This document shows positions 1 through 8,726 of a stretch of DNA of 34,664 nt, in pieces. The first letter of the stretch is position 1. Every line of letters starts with the position of its first letter. The DNA comes from Pseudomonas nitroreducens TX1 (GTDB taxonomy: Bacteria; Pseudomonadota; Gammaproteobacteria; Pseudomonadales; Pseudomonadaceae). Where the stretch lies: assembly GCF_000313755.1 (NCBI RefSeq), contig NZ_AMZB01000090.1, forward strand, positions 1 to 34,664, written 5' to 3'. The notes under the pieces are model-generated. The model ran no database searches. It was not told the DNA's origin and was given only the letters and a program-made list of their open reading frames with translations. The position numbers were made by a program, and so were the translations under genes.

Positions 1-1290
1 AAGCCGACCCGCGAGTTCAACGCCGACGACGTGCTGTTCACCTTCAACCGCATGCTCGACAAGAACCAGCCGTTCCGCAGGGCCTACCCCACCGAATTCC
101 CGTACTTCACCGACATGGGCCTGGACCGCAATATCGCCAGGGTGAGCAAGGTCGACGAGCACACGGTGACCTTCACCCTGAACGAGGTCGACGCCGCCTT
201 CGTGCAGAACCTGGCGATGAACTTCGCGGTGATCCAGTCCGCCGAATACGCCGACCAGTTGCTCAGGCAGGGCAAGCCCGGCGAGATCAACCAGAAACCC
301 ATCGGCACCGGCCCCTTCGTGTTCAGCCGCTACCAGAAGGACGCGATGATCCGCTTCAAGGGCAACAAGGATTACTGGAAGCCCGATGACGTGAAGGTCG
401 ACAACCTGGTCTTCGCCATCAACACCGATGCCTCGGTGCGCATGCAGAAACTCAAGGCCGGAGAATGCCAGATCACCCTGAATCCGCGCCCGGCGGACCT
501 CGAGGCGCTGAAGCAGGACCCGAACCTGAACATGCCGTCGCAGCCCGGCTTCAACCTCGGCTACCTGGCCTACAACGTCACCCACGCCCCGTTGGACAAG
601 ACCGACGTGCGCCGCGCGCTGGACATGGCGCTGAACAAGCAGGCGATCATCGACGCCATCTACCAGGGCGCCGGCCAGCTGGCGGTGAACGCCATGCCAC
701 CGACGCAGTGGTCCTATGACGAATCGATCAAGGGCCAGGCCTACGATCCGGAACAGGCCAAGGCACTGCTGAAGAACGCCGGCGTCGCCGAAGGCACCGA
801 AATCACCCTCTGGGCCATGCCGGTACAGCGCCCCTACAACCCCAATGCCAAGCTGATGGCTGAGATGATCCAGGCCGACTGGGCCAAGGTCGGCGTCAAG
901 GCGAAGATCGTCACCTACGAGTGGGGCGAGTACATCAAGCGCGCCCATGCGGGCGAACACGACGCCATGCTGTTCGGCTGGACCGGCGACAACGGTGACC
1001 CGGACAACTGGCTGGGCACCCTCTACGGCTGCGATTCGGTGAGCGGCAACAACGTCTCCAAGTGGTGCAACGCCGACTACGACAAGCTGGTGCGCCAGGC
1101 CAAGGCCACCACCGACCACGACCAGCGCGTGGCCCTCTACCAGAAGGCCCAGCAGCTACTCGCGCAACAGTTGCCCATCAGCCCGATTGCCCACTCCACC
1201 GTCTACCAGCCCATGCGCAAATCGGTGCAGGGCTTCCTGATCAGCCCCTTTGGACGCAATTCGTTCTACGGCGTAGCCAACCAGCCCTGA
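1..1290 (+). CDS. dppA3: Dipeptide ABC transporter periplasmic substrate-binding protein, 5' end missing
   Basis: This is a family-5 extracellular solute-binding protein (DppA/OppA type), which captures di- or tripeptides in the periplasm and delivers them to DppBCDF. The reading frame is open from the first base of the window, so the start and signal peptide lie upstream. Alignment by eye to the second binding protein of the operon (2875-4458) suggests about 100 N-terminal residues are missing. The two share many blocks: FNADDV, the PIGTGPFVF segment, RMQK, ECQI, EWGEY or EWGEL, and a GDNGDPDN motif near the C-terminus. The name rests on its place before opdP, dppA4 and dppBCDF, the order of the P. 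aeruginosa dpp operon. Family membership is very secure; the paralogue number is inferred from position. Confidence 0.9.
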   Translation, partial: KPTREFNADDVLFTFNRMLDKNQPFRRAYPTEFPYFTDMGLDRNIARVSKVDEHTVTFTLNEVDAAFVQNLAMNFAVIQSAEYADQLLRQGKPGEINQKPIGTGPFVFSRYQKDAMIRFKGNKDYWKPDDVKVDNLVFAINTDASVRMQKLKAGECQITLNPRPADLEALKQDPNLNMPSQPGFNLGYLAYNVTHAPLDKTDVRRALDMALNKQAIIDAIYQGAGQLAVNAMPPTQWSYDESIKGQAYDPEQAKALLKNAGVAEGTEITLWAMPVQRPYNPNAKLMAEMIQADWAKVGVKAKIVTYEWGEYIKRAHAGEHDAMLFGWTGDNGDPDNWLGTLYGCDSVSGNNVSKWCNADYDKLVRQAKATTDHDQRVALYQKAQQLLAQQLPISPIAHSTVYQPMRKSVQGFLISPFGRNSFYGVANQP

Positions 1291-1384
1291 TCGCCAATTC
1301 GAGATCGGCGGCCCCCGTCGCCTGAGCGCCAGCCCGGCACAGACCGGGCGGCATATCCCGCCTTCCCCTCTGCCTGCCGGCTCC

Positions 1385-1401
1385 CCCATCTCTCCGATGG
1401 G
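1385..1401 (+). promoter_or_regulatory. Stem-loop after the first dppA gene
   Basis: CCCATC, a 5-base loop and GATGGG form a short hairpin in the 163-bp gap between dppA3 and opdP, with no T-run after it. A closely similar CCCATCG/CGATGGG hairpin follows the second dppA gene at 4484-4504. Hairpins behind binding-protein genes in ABC operons often protect the upstream mRNA or partly end transcription; that role is inferred here. Nothing else recognisable lies in this gap. Confidence 0.4.
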
Positions 1402-1453
1402 TGGAGGGGATGCATTCGTTGCTAGGAAAACCCACAACAACAAGGAGCAACTC

Positions 1454-2863
1454 ATGCAGCATCACGTATTCATCCGCACTCTCCTGGCACTTGCCGTCTG
1501 TGGCACCCCGTTGGGCCAGGCATTTGCCGACGAGGGCGACCTGCCACCGGACGAAACCCACCGTGAGAGCGAAGTGGTGGTCAAGGGCCAGGCCGGCGCC
1601 AAAGGCTTCGTCGAAGGTCAGAGCCTGACCTTCAGCACGCGCAACTTCGCCGCCCGCGAGCAGATGAAGGACAGCTTTCACTTCAACATCAAGAAGGACG
1701 GTTACACCGAACCCACCCACAGCCGCTACACCTGGACCCAGGGCAGCCAGCTCAAGTACAACTCCGGCTACACCCAGGGCACCGTGGGCGTTGGCTTGGA
1801 TGCGGCAGCCTTCAACGAGATCGCCCTGGAACGCGGCCACGGACGCATCGCCGGCGGCGGCACCCGCACCCTGACCGATAGCGACGGCGACGCAGTCGGC
1901 CAGTGGTCGAAGATGGGCATAGCCAACGTGAAACTGCGAGCCTCCAACAGCGTGCTGCGCGCCGGCCGCCAGCAGACCGAAAACCCGGTGTTCAACATCA
2001 ACGACAACCGTGCCCTGCCGCCCTCCTTCGACGGCATCAGCCTGCTCAGCGAGGAGCTCGAAGGCCTCGAGGTCCAGGCCGGCAGCTTCACCCGCGCCAG
2101 CCCGCGCACCGGCGCAGGCAGCGAGCGCCTGACCACCGAGTACGGCGCGGGGGATTTCTCCGGCAGCCACTTCAGCTACCTGGGCGGCAGCTACCAGGCG
2201 ATGAAGCAGCTGAAGCTCACCGCCTACGGCGCGCACTTCGAAGACATCTGGAACCAGTACTACTTCGGCGCATCCCACGACCTGGGCGACCCATCCACCC
2301 TGGCGCTGAATACCAGCCTGAACTACTACCACACCGGCGACACCGGACAGCGCAAGGCCGGTTACATCGACAACGACGCCTACAGCCTGGCCTTCACCCT
2401 GACCCACGGCGCCCATGCCGTGCTGCTGGGCTGGCAGCAGATCCGTGGCGACGAGTACTTCGACTACGTCCACGAGACCGCGGCCATCTACCTGGCCAAC
2501 TCCTTGCTCTCCGACTACAACGGCCCCAACGAAAAGTCCCTGCAGTTGCGCTACAGCACCGACTGGGCCGCCTTCGGCGTGCCCGGCCTGACTACCATGG
2601 CGTGGTACGCCAAGGGCTGGGGAATCGACGGCACCCACTACGACGGTGACCGCAACGGCGTCAGCGGCTACAACGTCCGCGACATGGATGACGAGAAGCA
2701 CCACGAGCTCGGCCTCTCGACCGGCTATACGCTGCAAGGCGGCCCGCTCAAGAGCAGCAGTTTCCGCCTGACCTACATGAAACATCTGGCCAGCCAGAAC
2801 CAGGCGGACGGCAGCGTCAACGAGATCCGCCTGGTCAGCAATTTCCCGTTCAACCTTCTGTAA
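1454..2863 (+). CDS. opdP: OprD-family outer-membrane porin for dipeptides, OpdP-like
   Basis: This is an 18-strand OprD-family specific porin that lets small peptides cross the outer membrane; in P. aeruginosa OpdP takes up glycine-glutamate and related dipeptides. The product is 469 residues with a signal peptide of about 25 residues ending in AFA before DEG. The mature part is rich in Tyr, Gly and alternating beta-type segments, and the C-terminus (NEIRLVSNFPFNLL) is of the kind that closes OprD barrels. An upstream in-frame start at 1397 is possible, but the ATG at 1454 has AAGGAG just before it and begins a proper signal peptide. The gene sits between two dppA genes and probably shares their transcript, so porin and inner-membrane transporter are likely made together. 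Confidence 0.92.
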   Translation: MQHHVFIRTLLALAVCGTPLGQAFADEGDLPPDETHRESEVVVKGQAGAKGFVEGQSLTFSTRNFAAREQMKDSFHFNIKKDGYTEPTHSRYTWTQGSQLKYNSGYTQGTVGVGLDAAAFNEIALERGHGRIAGGGTRTLTDSDGDAVGQWSKMGIANVKLRASNSVLRAGRQQTENPVFNINDNRALPPSFDGISLLSEELEGLEVQAGSFTRASPRTGAGSERLTTEYGAGDFSGSHFSYLGGSYQAMKQLKLTAYGAHFEDIWNQYYFGASHDLGDPSTLALNTSLNYYHTGDTGQRKAGYIDNDAYSLAFTLTHGAHAVLLGWQQIRGDEYFDYVHETAAIYLANSLLSDYNGPNEKSLQLRYSTDWAAFGVPGLTTMAWYAKGWGIDGTHYDGDRNGVSGYNVRDMDDEKHHELGLSTGYTLQGGPLKSSSFRLTYMKHLASQNQADGSVNEIRLVSNFPFNLL

Positions 2864-2874
2864 GGAGCATGGGC

Positions 2875-4458
2875 ATGCCCATCAAGCGTTTGCTACCTCT
2901 TCTGCTGGCACTGGGCAGCGGCACCGCCCTGGCGCAGAACCTGGTGGTCTGCACCGAAGCGAGCCCGGAAGGGTTCGATGTGGTGCAGTACACCGGAGCC
3001 GTGACCAACGATGCCACCTCGGAAACCATCTTCAACCGCCTGGTGGGCTTCCGCCCCGGCACCACCGAACTGGTACCGTCCCTGGCGCAGAGCTGGGAGG
3101 TCAGCCCCGACGGCCTGACCTACACCTTCCACCTGCGCCCGGACGTCAAGTTCCACAGCACCGACTACTTCAAGCCGACCCGTGCCTTCAACGCCGACGA
3201 TGTGCTCTGGACCTTCCAGCGCCCGCTCGACCCCAAGCACCCCTGGCACGAGTCGGCCAACCGCGGCTATGCCTATTTCGACGCCATGGGCATGCGCGAG
3301 CTGATCAAGTCGGTGGACAAGGTCGACAACCTGACCGTGCGCTTCACCCTGAGCCATCCCGAGGCGCCCTTCCTTGCCGACATGGCCATGGGCTTCGCCT
3401 CCATCTACTCGGCCGAGTATGGCGACCAGTTGCTGGCCGCAGGCAAGCAGGGCCAGATCAACAACCTGCCCATCGGCACCGGCCCCTTCGTCTTCAACCG
3501 CTACGCCAAGGACTCCCAGGTGCGCTACCGCGCCAACCCGGACTACTTCGGCGGCAAGCCGGCCATCGACAACCTGGTGTTCGCCATCACCCTCGACCCC
3601 AACGTGCGCATGCAGAAGGTCCGGCGCAACGAATGCCAGATCGCGCTCTACCCCAAGCCGTCGGACGTGCCGGCCCTGCAACAGGACAAGAACCTGGCGG
3701 TGGACAGCATCGACGCCCTGATGACCACCTACGTGGCGATCAATACCCGGCATAAGCCGCTGGATGACGTGCGCGTGCGCCAGGCAATCAACCTCGCCAT
3801 CGACAAGAAGGCCCTGCTCGACTCGGTATTTGGTGCCAATGCCGCCAGCCCGGCGATCAACCCCTACCCCTCGACGCTGCTGGGCTACAACAAGGACCTC
3901 GAAGACTGGCCGCACGATCCCGAGCGGGCGAAAGTGCTCCTCAAGGAAGCCGGAGCGGAAAACCTCAAGCTGACGATCTTCATCCGCAACGGCAGCTCGC
4001 CGACCATTCCCAACCCGGCACTTGCGGCACAGATGATGCAGGCGGACCTGGCCAAGGCCGGCATCGACCTGCAGATCCGCTCGCTGGAGTGGGGCGAGCT
4101 GCTCAAGCGCTCCAAGGCCGGCGAACACGACCTGTCGCTTCTGGGCTGGGCTGGCGACAACGGCGACCCGGACAACTTCCTCAGTCCGAACCTGTCCTGT
4201 GCAGCGGCGAAATCCGGAGAAAACCAGGCGTTCTGGTGCAACCAGGACTTCGAACTGCTGATTCAGCAGGCCCGTGACAGCAACGACACGGCAAAACGGG
4301 CGGAACTTTATAAAAAGGCGACATCCATATTCCACGAACAATCGCCGTGGATTCCCCTGGCGCATCCTAAGCTGTTCAATGTGCGCCGCAGCAGTGTCTC
4401 GGGTTACACCATCAACCCGATGACCAATAACAACTTCGCCGACGTTCGAATCCAGTAA
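2875..4458 (+). CDS. dppA4: Second dipeptide ABC transporter periplasmic binding protein
   Basis: This family-5 solute-binding protein feeds DppBCDF. It has a signal peptide at residues 1-20 (hydrophobic LLPLLLAL core, cleavage after ALA before QN), giving a mature protein of about 507 residues, normal for DppA. Internal blocks match the upstream paralogue, including FNADDV near residue 103, PIGTGPFVF and GDNGDPDN. Two in-frame ATGs are present, at 2869 and 2875. The SD sequence AAGGAG overlaps the opdP stop and lies only 1 base from the first ATG but 7 bases from the second, so 2875 is preferred. The gene starts 11 bases after opdP, so the two are surely co-transcribed. Two binding proteins on one transporter suggest different peptide preferences. 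Confidence 0.95.
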   Translation: MPIKRLLPLLLALGSGTALAQNLVVCTEASPEGFDVVQYTGAVTNDATSETIFNRLVGFRPGTTELVPSLAQSWEVSPDGLTYTFHLRPDVKFHSTDYFKPTRAFNADDVLWTFQRPLDPKHPWHESANRGYAYFDAMGMRELIKSVDKVDNLTVRFTLSHPEAPFLADMAMGFASIYSAEYGDQLLAAGKQGQINNLPIGTGPFVFNRYAKDSQVRYRANPDYFGGKPAIDNLVFAITLDPNVRMQKVRRNECQIALYPKPSDVPALQQDKNLAVDSIDALMTTYVAINTRHKPLDDVRVRQAINLAIDKKALLDSVFGANAASPAINPYPSTLLGYNKDLEDWPHDPERAKVLLKEAGAENLKLTIFIRNGSSPTIPNPALAAQMMQADLAKAGIDLQIRSLEWGELLKRSKAGEHDLSLLGWAGDNGDPDNFLSPNLSCAAAKSGENQAFWCNQDFELLIQQARDSNDTAKRAELYKKATSIFHEQSPWIPLAHPKLFNVRRSSVSGYTINPMTNNNFADVRIQ

Positions 4459-4483
4459 CCGGCGAAGCAATAAGAAACCGGCG

Positions 4484-4504
4484 CCCATCGTCACCCCCGA
4501 TGGG
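4484..4504 (+). promoter_or_regulatory. Stem-loop between dppA4 and dppB
   Basis: CCCATCG and CGATGGG pair as a 7-bp stem with a 7-base loop in the 76-bp gap between the binding-protein gene and the first permease gene. No T-run follows. It repeats the hairpin behind dppA3 (1385-1401). It probably tunes the ratio of binding protein to permease, by analogy with other ABC operons; this was not tested. Confidence 0.45.
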
Positions 4505-4534
4505 TAGCCGCTCGGTGAGGAGCCCCCAAACACC

Positions 4535-5545
4535 ATGCTCAGTTTCATCGCACGCCGATTCGGTCTGCTGATCCCGACCTTCTTCGGCGTCACCCTGCTC
4601 ACCTTTGCGCTGATCCGCCTGATTCCGGGCGACCCCGTGGAAGTGATGATGGGTGAACGCCGCGTCGATCCGCAGATGCATGCCGAGGCCATGCACCGCC
4701 TGGGGCTCGACAAGCCCCTCTACCAGCAGTACCTCGACTACATCGGCAACCTCGCCCAGGGCAATCTCGGCGAATCGCTGACCACCCGCGACAGCGTGTG
4801 GAACGAATTCCTCACCCTCTTCCCCGCAACCCTCGAACTGTCGCTGGCGGCCCTGCTGTTTGCCGGCGTCTTCGGCCTGCTCGCCGGGGTGATCGCGGCC
4901 TTGAAACGAGGTTCGCTGTTCGACCACGGGGTGATGACCATCTCCCTGGCCGGCTACTCGATGCCGATCTTCTGGTGGGGCCTGATCCTCATCATGCTGT
5001 TCTCCGTGTCCCTGGGCTGGACGCCCGTGTCCGGGCGCCTGGACCTGCTCTACGACATCGAGCCCAGGACCGGCTTCATGCTCATCGACACGCTGCTGTC
5101 GGATGAGGAAGGCGCCTTCATGGACGCCGTGCGCCACCTGATCCTGCCGGCCATCGTGCTGGGCACCATCCCGCTGGCGGTGATCGCGCGGATGACCCGC
5201 TCCTCGATGCTCGAAGTGCTGCGCGAAGACTACGTGCGCACCGCCCGTGCCAAGGGCCTGTCGCCGGCCCGCGTGGTGTTCGTCCACGCCCTGCGCAACG
5301 CCATGATCCCGGTGCTCACCGTGTTCGGCCTGCAGGTCGGCACGCTGCTCGCCGGCGCGGTCCTGACCGAGACCATCTTCTCCTGGCCCGGCATCGGCAA
5401 ATGGCTGATCGACGCCATCGGCCGCCGCGACTACCCGGTGGTGCAGAACGGCATCCTGCTGGTGGCGACCCTGGTGATCCTGGTGAATTTCATCGTGGAC
5501 ATCCTCTACGGCCTCGCCAACCCACGCATCCGTCACCAACGCTAA
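4535..5545 (+). CDS. dppB: Dipeptide ABC transporter permease DppB
   Basis: This inner-membrane permease of the DppB/OppB type pairs with DppC to form the channel. The 336-residue length is normal. The N-terminus MLSFIARRFGLLIPTFFGV is the typical first membrane helix, followed by the periplasmic loop with GDPVEVMMGE, and about five further hydrophobic segments. The cytoplasmic EAA loop that docks on the ATPases lies near residue 230 (REDYVRTARAKGLSP). An AG-rich GAGGAG at about 4515-4520 stands slightly far from the ATG, but the N-terminal helix fits this start. It lies 76 bp after dppA4 and 14 bp before dppC. Confidence 0.96.
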   Translation: MLSFIARRFGLLIPTFFGVTLLTFALIRLIPGDPVEVMMGERRVDPQMHAEAMHRLGLDKPLYQQYLDYIGNLAQGNLGESLTTRDSVWNEFLTLFPATLELSLAALLFAGVFGLLAGVIAALKRGSLFDHGVMTISLAGYSMPIFWWGLILIMLFSVSLGWTPVSGRLDLLYDIEPRTGFMLIDTLLSDEEGAFMDAVRHLILPAIVLGTIPLAVIARMTRSSMLEVLREDYVRTARAKGLSPARVVFVHALRNAMIPVLTVFGLQVGTLLAGAVLTETIFSWPGIGKWLIDAIGRRDYPVVQNGILLVATLVILVNFIVDILYGLANPRIRHQR

Positions 5546-5559
5546 CCGGAGCCGACGCC

Positions 5560-6471
5560 ATGAATGCCAACGCCAAAGCTCCCGCCAGCGACCCGAGTCT
5601 GGTCTACCCATCCCCCTGGAAAGAATTCTGGCATGCCTTCTCGCGCAACAAGGGAGCGGTCGGCGGCCTGCTGTTCATCCTGATGATCGTGTTCTGCGCG
5701 CTGTTCGCGCCCTGGGTCGCGCCCCATGACCCCAGCGAGCAGTTCCGCGACTTCCTGCTCACCCCGCCGCTGTGGCTCGAGGGTGGCAATTCGCAGTTCC
5801 TGCTGGGCACCGACGAACTGGGCCGTGACCTGCTCTCGCGCCTGATGCACGGCGCGCGGCTGTCGCTGATGATCGGCCTGACCTCGGTGCTGATCTCGAT
5901 GATCCCCGGCATCTTCCTCGGGCTGCTCGCCGGTTTCTCCCCGACCCGACTGGGCCCGGTGATCATGCGCCTGATGGACATCATGCTGGCACTGCCCTCG
6001 CTGCTGCTGGCAGTGGCCATCGTCGCCATCCTCGGCCCCGGCCTGATCAACACCGTGATCGCCATCGCCATCGTCTCGCTGCCCGCCTACGTGCGCCTGA
6101 CCCGCGCTGCGGTAATGGGCGAGTTGAACCGCGACTATGTCACCGCCTCGCGCCTGGCCGGCGCCGGCACCCTGCGCCTGATGTTCGTCACCGTGCTGCC
6201 CAACTGCATGGCGCCGCTGATCGTGCAGGCCACCCTGAGTTTTTCCTCGGCCATCCTCGACGCCGCTGCGTTGGGCTTCCTCGGCCTGGGCGTGCAGCCG
6301 CCGACGCCCGAGTGGGGCACCATGCTGGCCTCCGCACGCGACTACATCGAGCGCGCCTGGTGGGTCGTCTCGCTGCCCGGCCTGACCATCCTGCTCAGCG
6401 TGCTGGCAATCAACCTGATGGGCGACGGCCTGCGCGATGCGCTGGACCCGAAGCTGAAGAACGCAGCGTGA
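5560..6471 (+). CDS. dppC: Dipeptide ABC transporter permease DppC
   Basis: This is the second inner-membrane permease subunit, of OppC/DppC type. It has 303 residues starting [20 protein letters not shown]; this start is preferred over longer in-frame options because those overlap dppB, and because ACCGGAG lies just upstream of it. Visible features are a short cytoplasmic N-terminal tail, a first helix ([19 protein letters not shown]), the conserved [15 protein letters not shown] segment, and an EAA loop ([15 protein letters not shown]) near residue 190. The C-terminus [13 protein letters not shown] is typical of the family. It is the last gene before a REP-containing gap of 148 bp that splits the operon. 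Confidence 0.96.
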   Translation: MNANAKAPASDPSLVYPSPWKEFWHAFSRNKGAVGGLLFILMIVFCALFAPWVAPHDPSEQFRDFLLTPPLWLEGGNSQFLLGTDELGRDLLSRLMHGARLSLMIGLTSVLISMIPGIFLGLLAGFSPTRLGPVIMRLMDIMLALPSLLLAVAIVAILGPGLINTVIAIAIVSLPAYVRLTRAAVMGELNRDYVTASRLAGAGTLRLMFVTVLPNCMAPLIVQATLSFSSAILDAAALGFLGLGVQPPTPEWGTMLASARDYIERAWWVVSLPGLTILLSVLAINLMGDGLRDALDPKLKNAA

Positions 6472-6505
6472 GGAAGACACACATGATGACTTTCGCACGT
6501 GCTGC

Positions 6506-6587
6506 AGGAGCGAGCTTGCTCGCGAACCTGCAATCCCCCGCGTTCCCCGTTCGCGAGCAAGGACCAAGGCGTCCCCCTCGTTCCTAC
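6506..6587. repeat. REP-type inverted repeat inside the dpp operon
   Basis: An AGGAGCGAGCTTGCTCGCGA arm (6506-6526) faces a second arm beginning TTCGCGAGCAAGGA at 6550 and ending CGTTCCTAC at 6587. The second arm is imperfect, with extra bases in its middle compared with the copy at 9455-9477. The element fills most of the 148-bp gap between dppC and dppD. No gene or clear promoter was seen in the gap. Confidence 0.8.
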
Positions 6588-6619
6588 AAAAAGAACAAGA
6601 GCCTGATGGAGACCGCCGT

Positions 6620-7597
6620 ATGAGCCTCCTCGACCTGCGCAATCTTTCGGTCCGCTTCGGCGACCGCAACGCCATCCCGGTAGTGGACGGCCTCGACCTC
6701 TCGGTGGACAAGGGCGAAGTCCTGGCCATCGTCGGCGAGTCCGGCTCCGGCAAGTCGGTGACCATGATGGCCCTGATGGGCCTGATCGACGCACCCGGCA
6801 TCATCACCGCCGACACCATGCAGTTCGACGGTACCGACATGCTGCGCCTGAAGGGCCGCGAACGCCGGCGCATCGTCGGCAAGGACATCGCCATGGTCTT
6901 CCAGGACCCGATGACCGCCCTCAACCCCAGCTTCACCGTCGGCTACCAGATCGAGGAAGTGCTCAGGCTGCACCTCGGCCTGCGTGGTAAAGCGCTGCGC
7001 CAGCGCGCGCTGGAACTGCTCGAGCGGGTGGAAATCCCCGGTGCCGCCCAGCGCCTGGACGCCTACCCGCACCAGCTGTCCGGCGGCATGAGCCAGCGCG
7101 TCGCCATCGCCATGGCGATTGCCGGCGAGCCCAAGCTGCTGATCGCCGACGAGCCCACCACCGCGCTGGACGTGACCATCCAGGCGCAGATCATGGAGCT
7201 GCTGCTGAACCTGCAGCGCGACCAGGGCATGGCGCTGATCCTGATCACCCACGACCTCGCCGTGGTCGCCGAGACCGCCCAGCGCGTCTGCGTGATGTAC
7301 GCAGGCCAGGCAGTGGAGATCGGTCAGGTGCCGGCGCTGTTCGACCTGCCGACCCACCCGTACACCGAGGCGCTGCTCAAGGCGATCCCCGAGCACAGCG
7401 CCGGCGAAGAGCGCCTGGCCACCCTGCCCGGTATCGTCCCCGGCAAGTACGACCGTCCGCAGGGCTGCCTGCTGTCGCCGCGCTGCCCCTACGTGCAGGA
7501 CAACTGCCGTGCCGTGCGCCCGGCCCTGGAAGCCCATGAGCGTGGCGCGGTGCGCTGCTTCTACCCGCTCAACCTGAATACCGAGGTGGCCCGATGA
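6620..7597 (+). CDS. dppD: Dipeptide ABC transporter ATP-binding protein DppD
   Basis: This is one of the two ATPases that power DppBC. The product is 325 residues. The Walker A loop GESGSGKS is at residues 39-46, the ABC signature is LSGGMSQR, and Walker B is [12 protein letters not shown], followed by the H-loop in [11 protein letters not shown]. The C-terminal oligopeptide-transporter domain carries a cysteine cluster ([15 protein letters not shown] and a later C). In some DppD proteins this cluster holds an iron-sulfur cluster; whether it does here is unknown. ATGGAG 8 bases upstream of the ATG supports the start. The stop overlaps the dppF start in ATGA, so the two ATPases are translationally coupled. 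Confidence 0.97.
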   Translation: MSLLDLRNLSVRFGDRNAIPVVDGLDLSVDKGEVLAIVGESGSGKSVTMMALMGLIDAPGIITADTMQFDGTDMLRLKGRERRRIVGKDIAMVFQDPMTALNPSFTVGYQIEEVLRLHLGLRGKALRQRALELLERVEIPGAAQRLDAYPHQLSGGMSQRVAIAMAIAGEPKLLIADEPTTALDVTIQAQIMELLLNLQRDQGMALILITHDLAVVAETAQRVCVMYAGQAVEIGQVPALFDLPTHPYTEALLKAIPEHSAGEERLATLPGIVPGKYDRPQGCLLSPRCPYVQDNCRAVRPALEAHERGAVRCFYPLNLNTEVAR

Positions 7598-8565
7598 GCG
7601 CCGTCCTGACCGCCCGCGACCTGACCCGTCACTACGAAATCTCCCAGGGCCTGTTCAAGCCACACGCCCTGGTCCGCGCGCTCAACGGCGTATCCTTCGA
7701 CCTGCAGGCCGGCAAGACCCTCGCCGTGGTTGGCGAGTCCGGCTGCGGCAAGTCCACTCTCGCCCGCGCGCTGACCCTGATCGAAGAACCCACCTCCGGG
7801 TCCCTGCAGATCGCCGGCCACGAGGTGAAAGGAGCCGACCACGACACCCGCAAGCAGCTGCGCCGTGACGTGCAGATGGTCTTCCAGAACCCCTACGCCT
7901 CGCTCAACCCCCGGCAGAAGATCGGCGACCAGCTGGCCGAGCCGCTGCTGATCAACACCAGCCTGTCGCGCATCGAACGCCGCGAGCGCGTACAGGCGAT
8001 GATGAAGCAGGTCGGCCTGCGCCCCGAGCATTACCAGCGCTACCCGCACATGTTCTCCGGCGGCCAGCGCCAGCGCATCGCCCTGGCCCGCGCCATGATG
8101 CTGCGGCCCAAGGTGCTGGTGGCGGACGAACCGACCTCGGCGCTGGACGTATCGATCCAGGCCCAGGTGCTCAACCTGTTCATGGACCTGCAGCAGGAGT
8201 TCGGCACCGCCTACGTATTCATCTCCCACAACCTAGCCGTGGTCCGCCACGTGGCCGATGACGTGCTGGTGATGTACCTCGGCCGCCCGGCGGAAATGGG
8301 CCCGGCGGACAAGCTCTACGAGCGCCCGCTGCACCCCTATACCCAGGCGCTGCTCTCAGCGACCCCGGCCATCCACCCTGATCCGGACAAGCCCAAGATA
8401 AAAATCCAGGGCGAGCTGCCCAACCCGCTCAACCCGCCGACCGGCTGCGCCTTCCACAAGCGCTGCCCCTACGCGACCGAACGTTGCAAGACCGAGGTGC
8501 CGGAACTGCGCCTCCTCGATGAGCGGCAGGTGGCCTGCCACCATGCGGAACAGTTCCTGAACTGA
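7594..8565 (+). CDS. dppF: Dipeptide ABC transporter ATP-binding protein DppF
   Basis: This is the second ATPase of the dipeptide transporter, forming a heterodimer with DppD. It has 323 residues, with Walker A GESGCGKS at 47-54, signature [15 protein letters not shown], Walker [13 protein letters not shown] and the H-loop in [11 protein letters not shown]-terminal oligopeptide-transporter domain with [15 protein letters not shown] closes the protein. The start ATG lies within the dppD stop (4-base overlap). It is the last gene of the operon; a clear stem-loop follows 8 bases after the stop. Confidence 0.97.
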   Translation: MSAVLTARDLTRHYEISQGLFKPHALVRALNGVSFDLQAGKTLAVVGESGCGKSTLARALTLIEEPTSGSLQIAGHEVKGADHDTRKQLRRDVQMVFQNPYASLNPRQKIGDQLAEPLLINTSLSRIERRERVQAMMKQVGLRPEHYQRYPHMFSGGQRQRIALARAMMLRPKVLVADEPTSALDVSIQAQVLNLFMDLQQEFGTAYVFISHNLAVVRHVADDVLVMYLGRPAEMGPADKLYERPLHPYTQALLSATPAIHPDPDKPKIKIQGELPNPLNPPTGCAFHKRCPYATERCKTEVPELRLLDERQVACHHAEQFLN

Positions 8566-8573
8566 TACGAAAC

Positions 8574-8600
8574 GGGCCGGTCATAGGCCGGCCCCTCTTT
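8574..8600 (+). terminator. Rho-independent terminator of the dpp operon
   Basis: GGGCCGG and CCGGCCC form a 7-bp GC stem with a 7-base loop, followed by CTCTTT. It lies 8 bases after the dppF stop. The T-tract is short, so termination may be partial. Confidence 0.75.
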
Positions 8601-8726
8601 CGGAAACAGCTGCGTCCTACAATGCAGCCGGAACAGGCCTATCGCCTGAGCCAGACAATCCCGCCAGGGTGGCACCCCGCCACCGCCTGCGCGTCGTGGC
8701 CATTATCCACAGGGCCACGACCTTCC

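Noticed and set aside
1241..2785. Open frame of 514 codons on the minus strand opposite opdP
   Set aside because: It mirrors the codon-position GC bias of opdP, has Val/Ala/Gly-rich low-complexity composition and no SD; opdP on the + strand has a signal peptide and family features.
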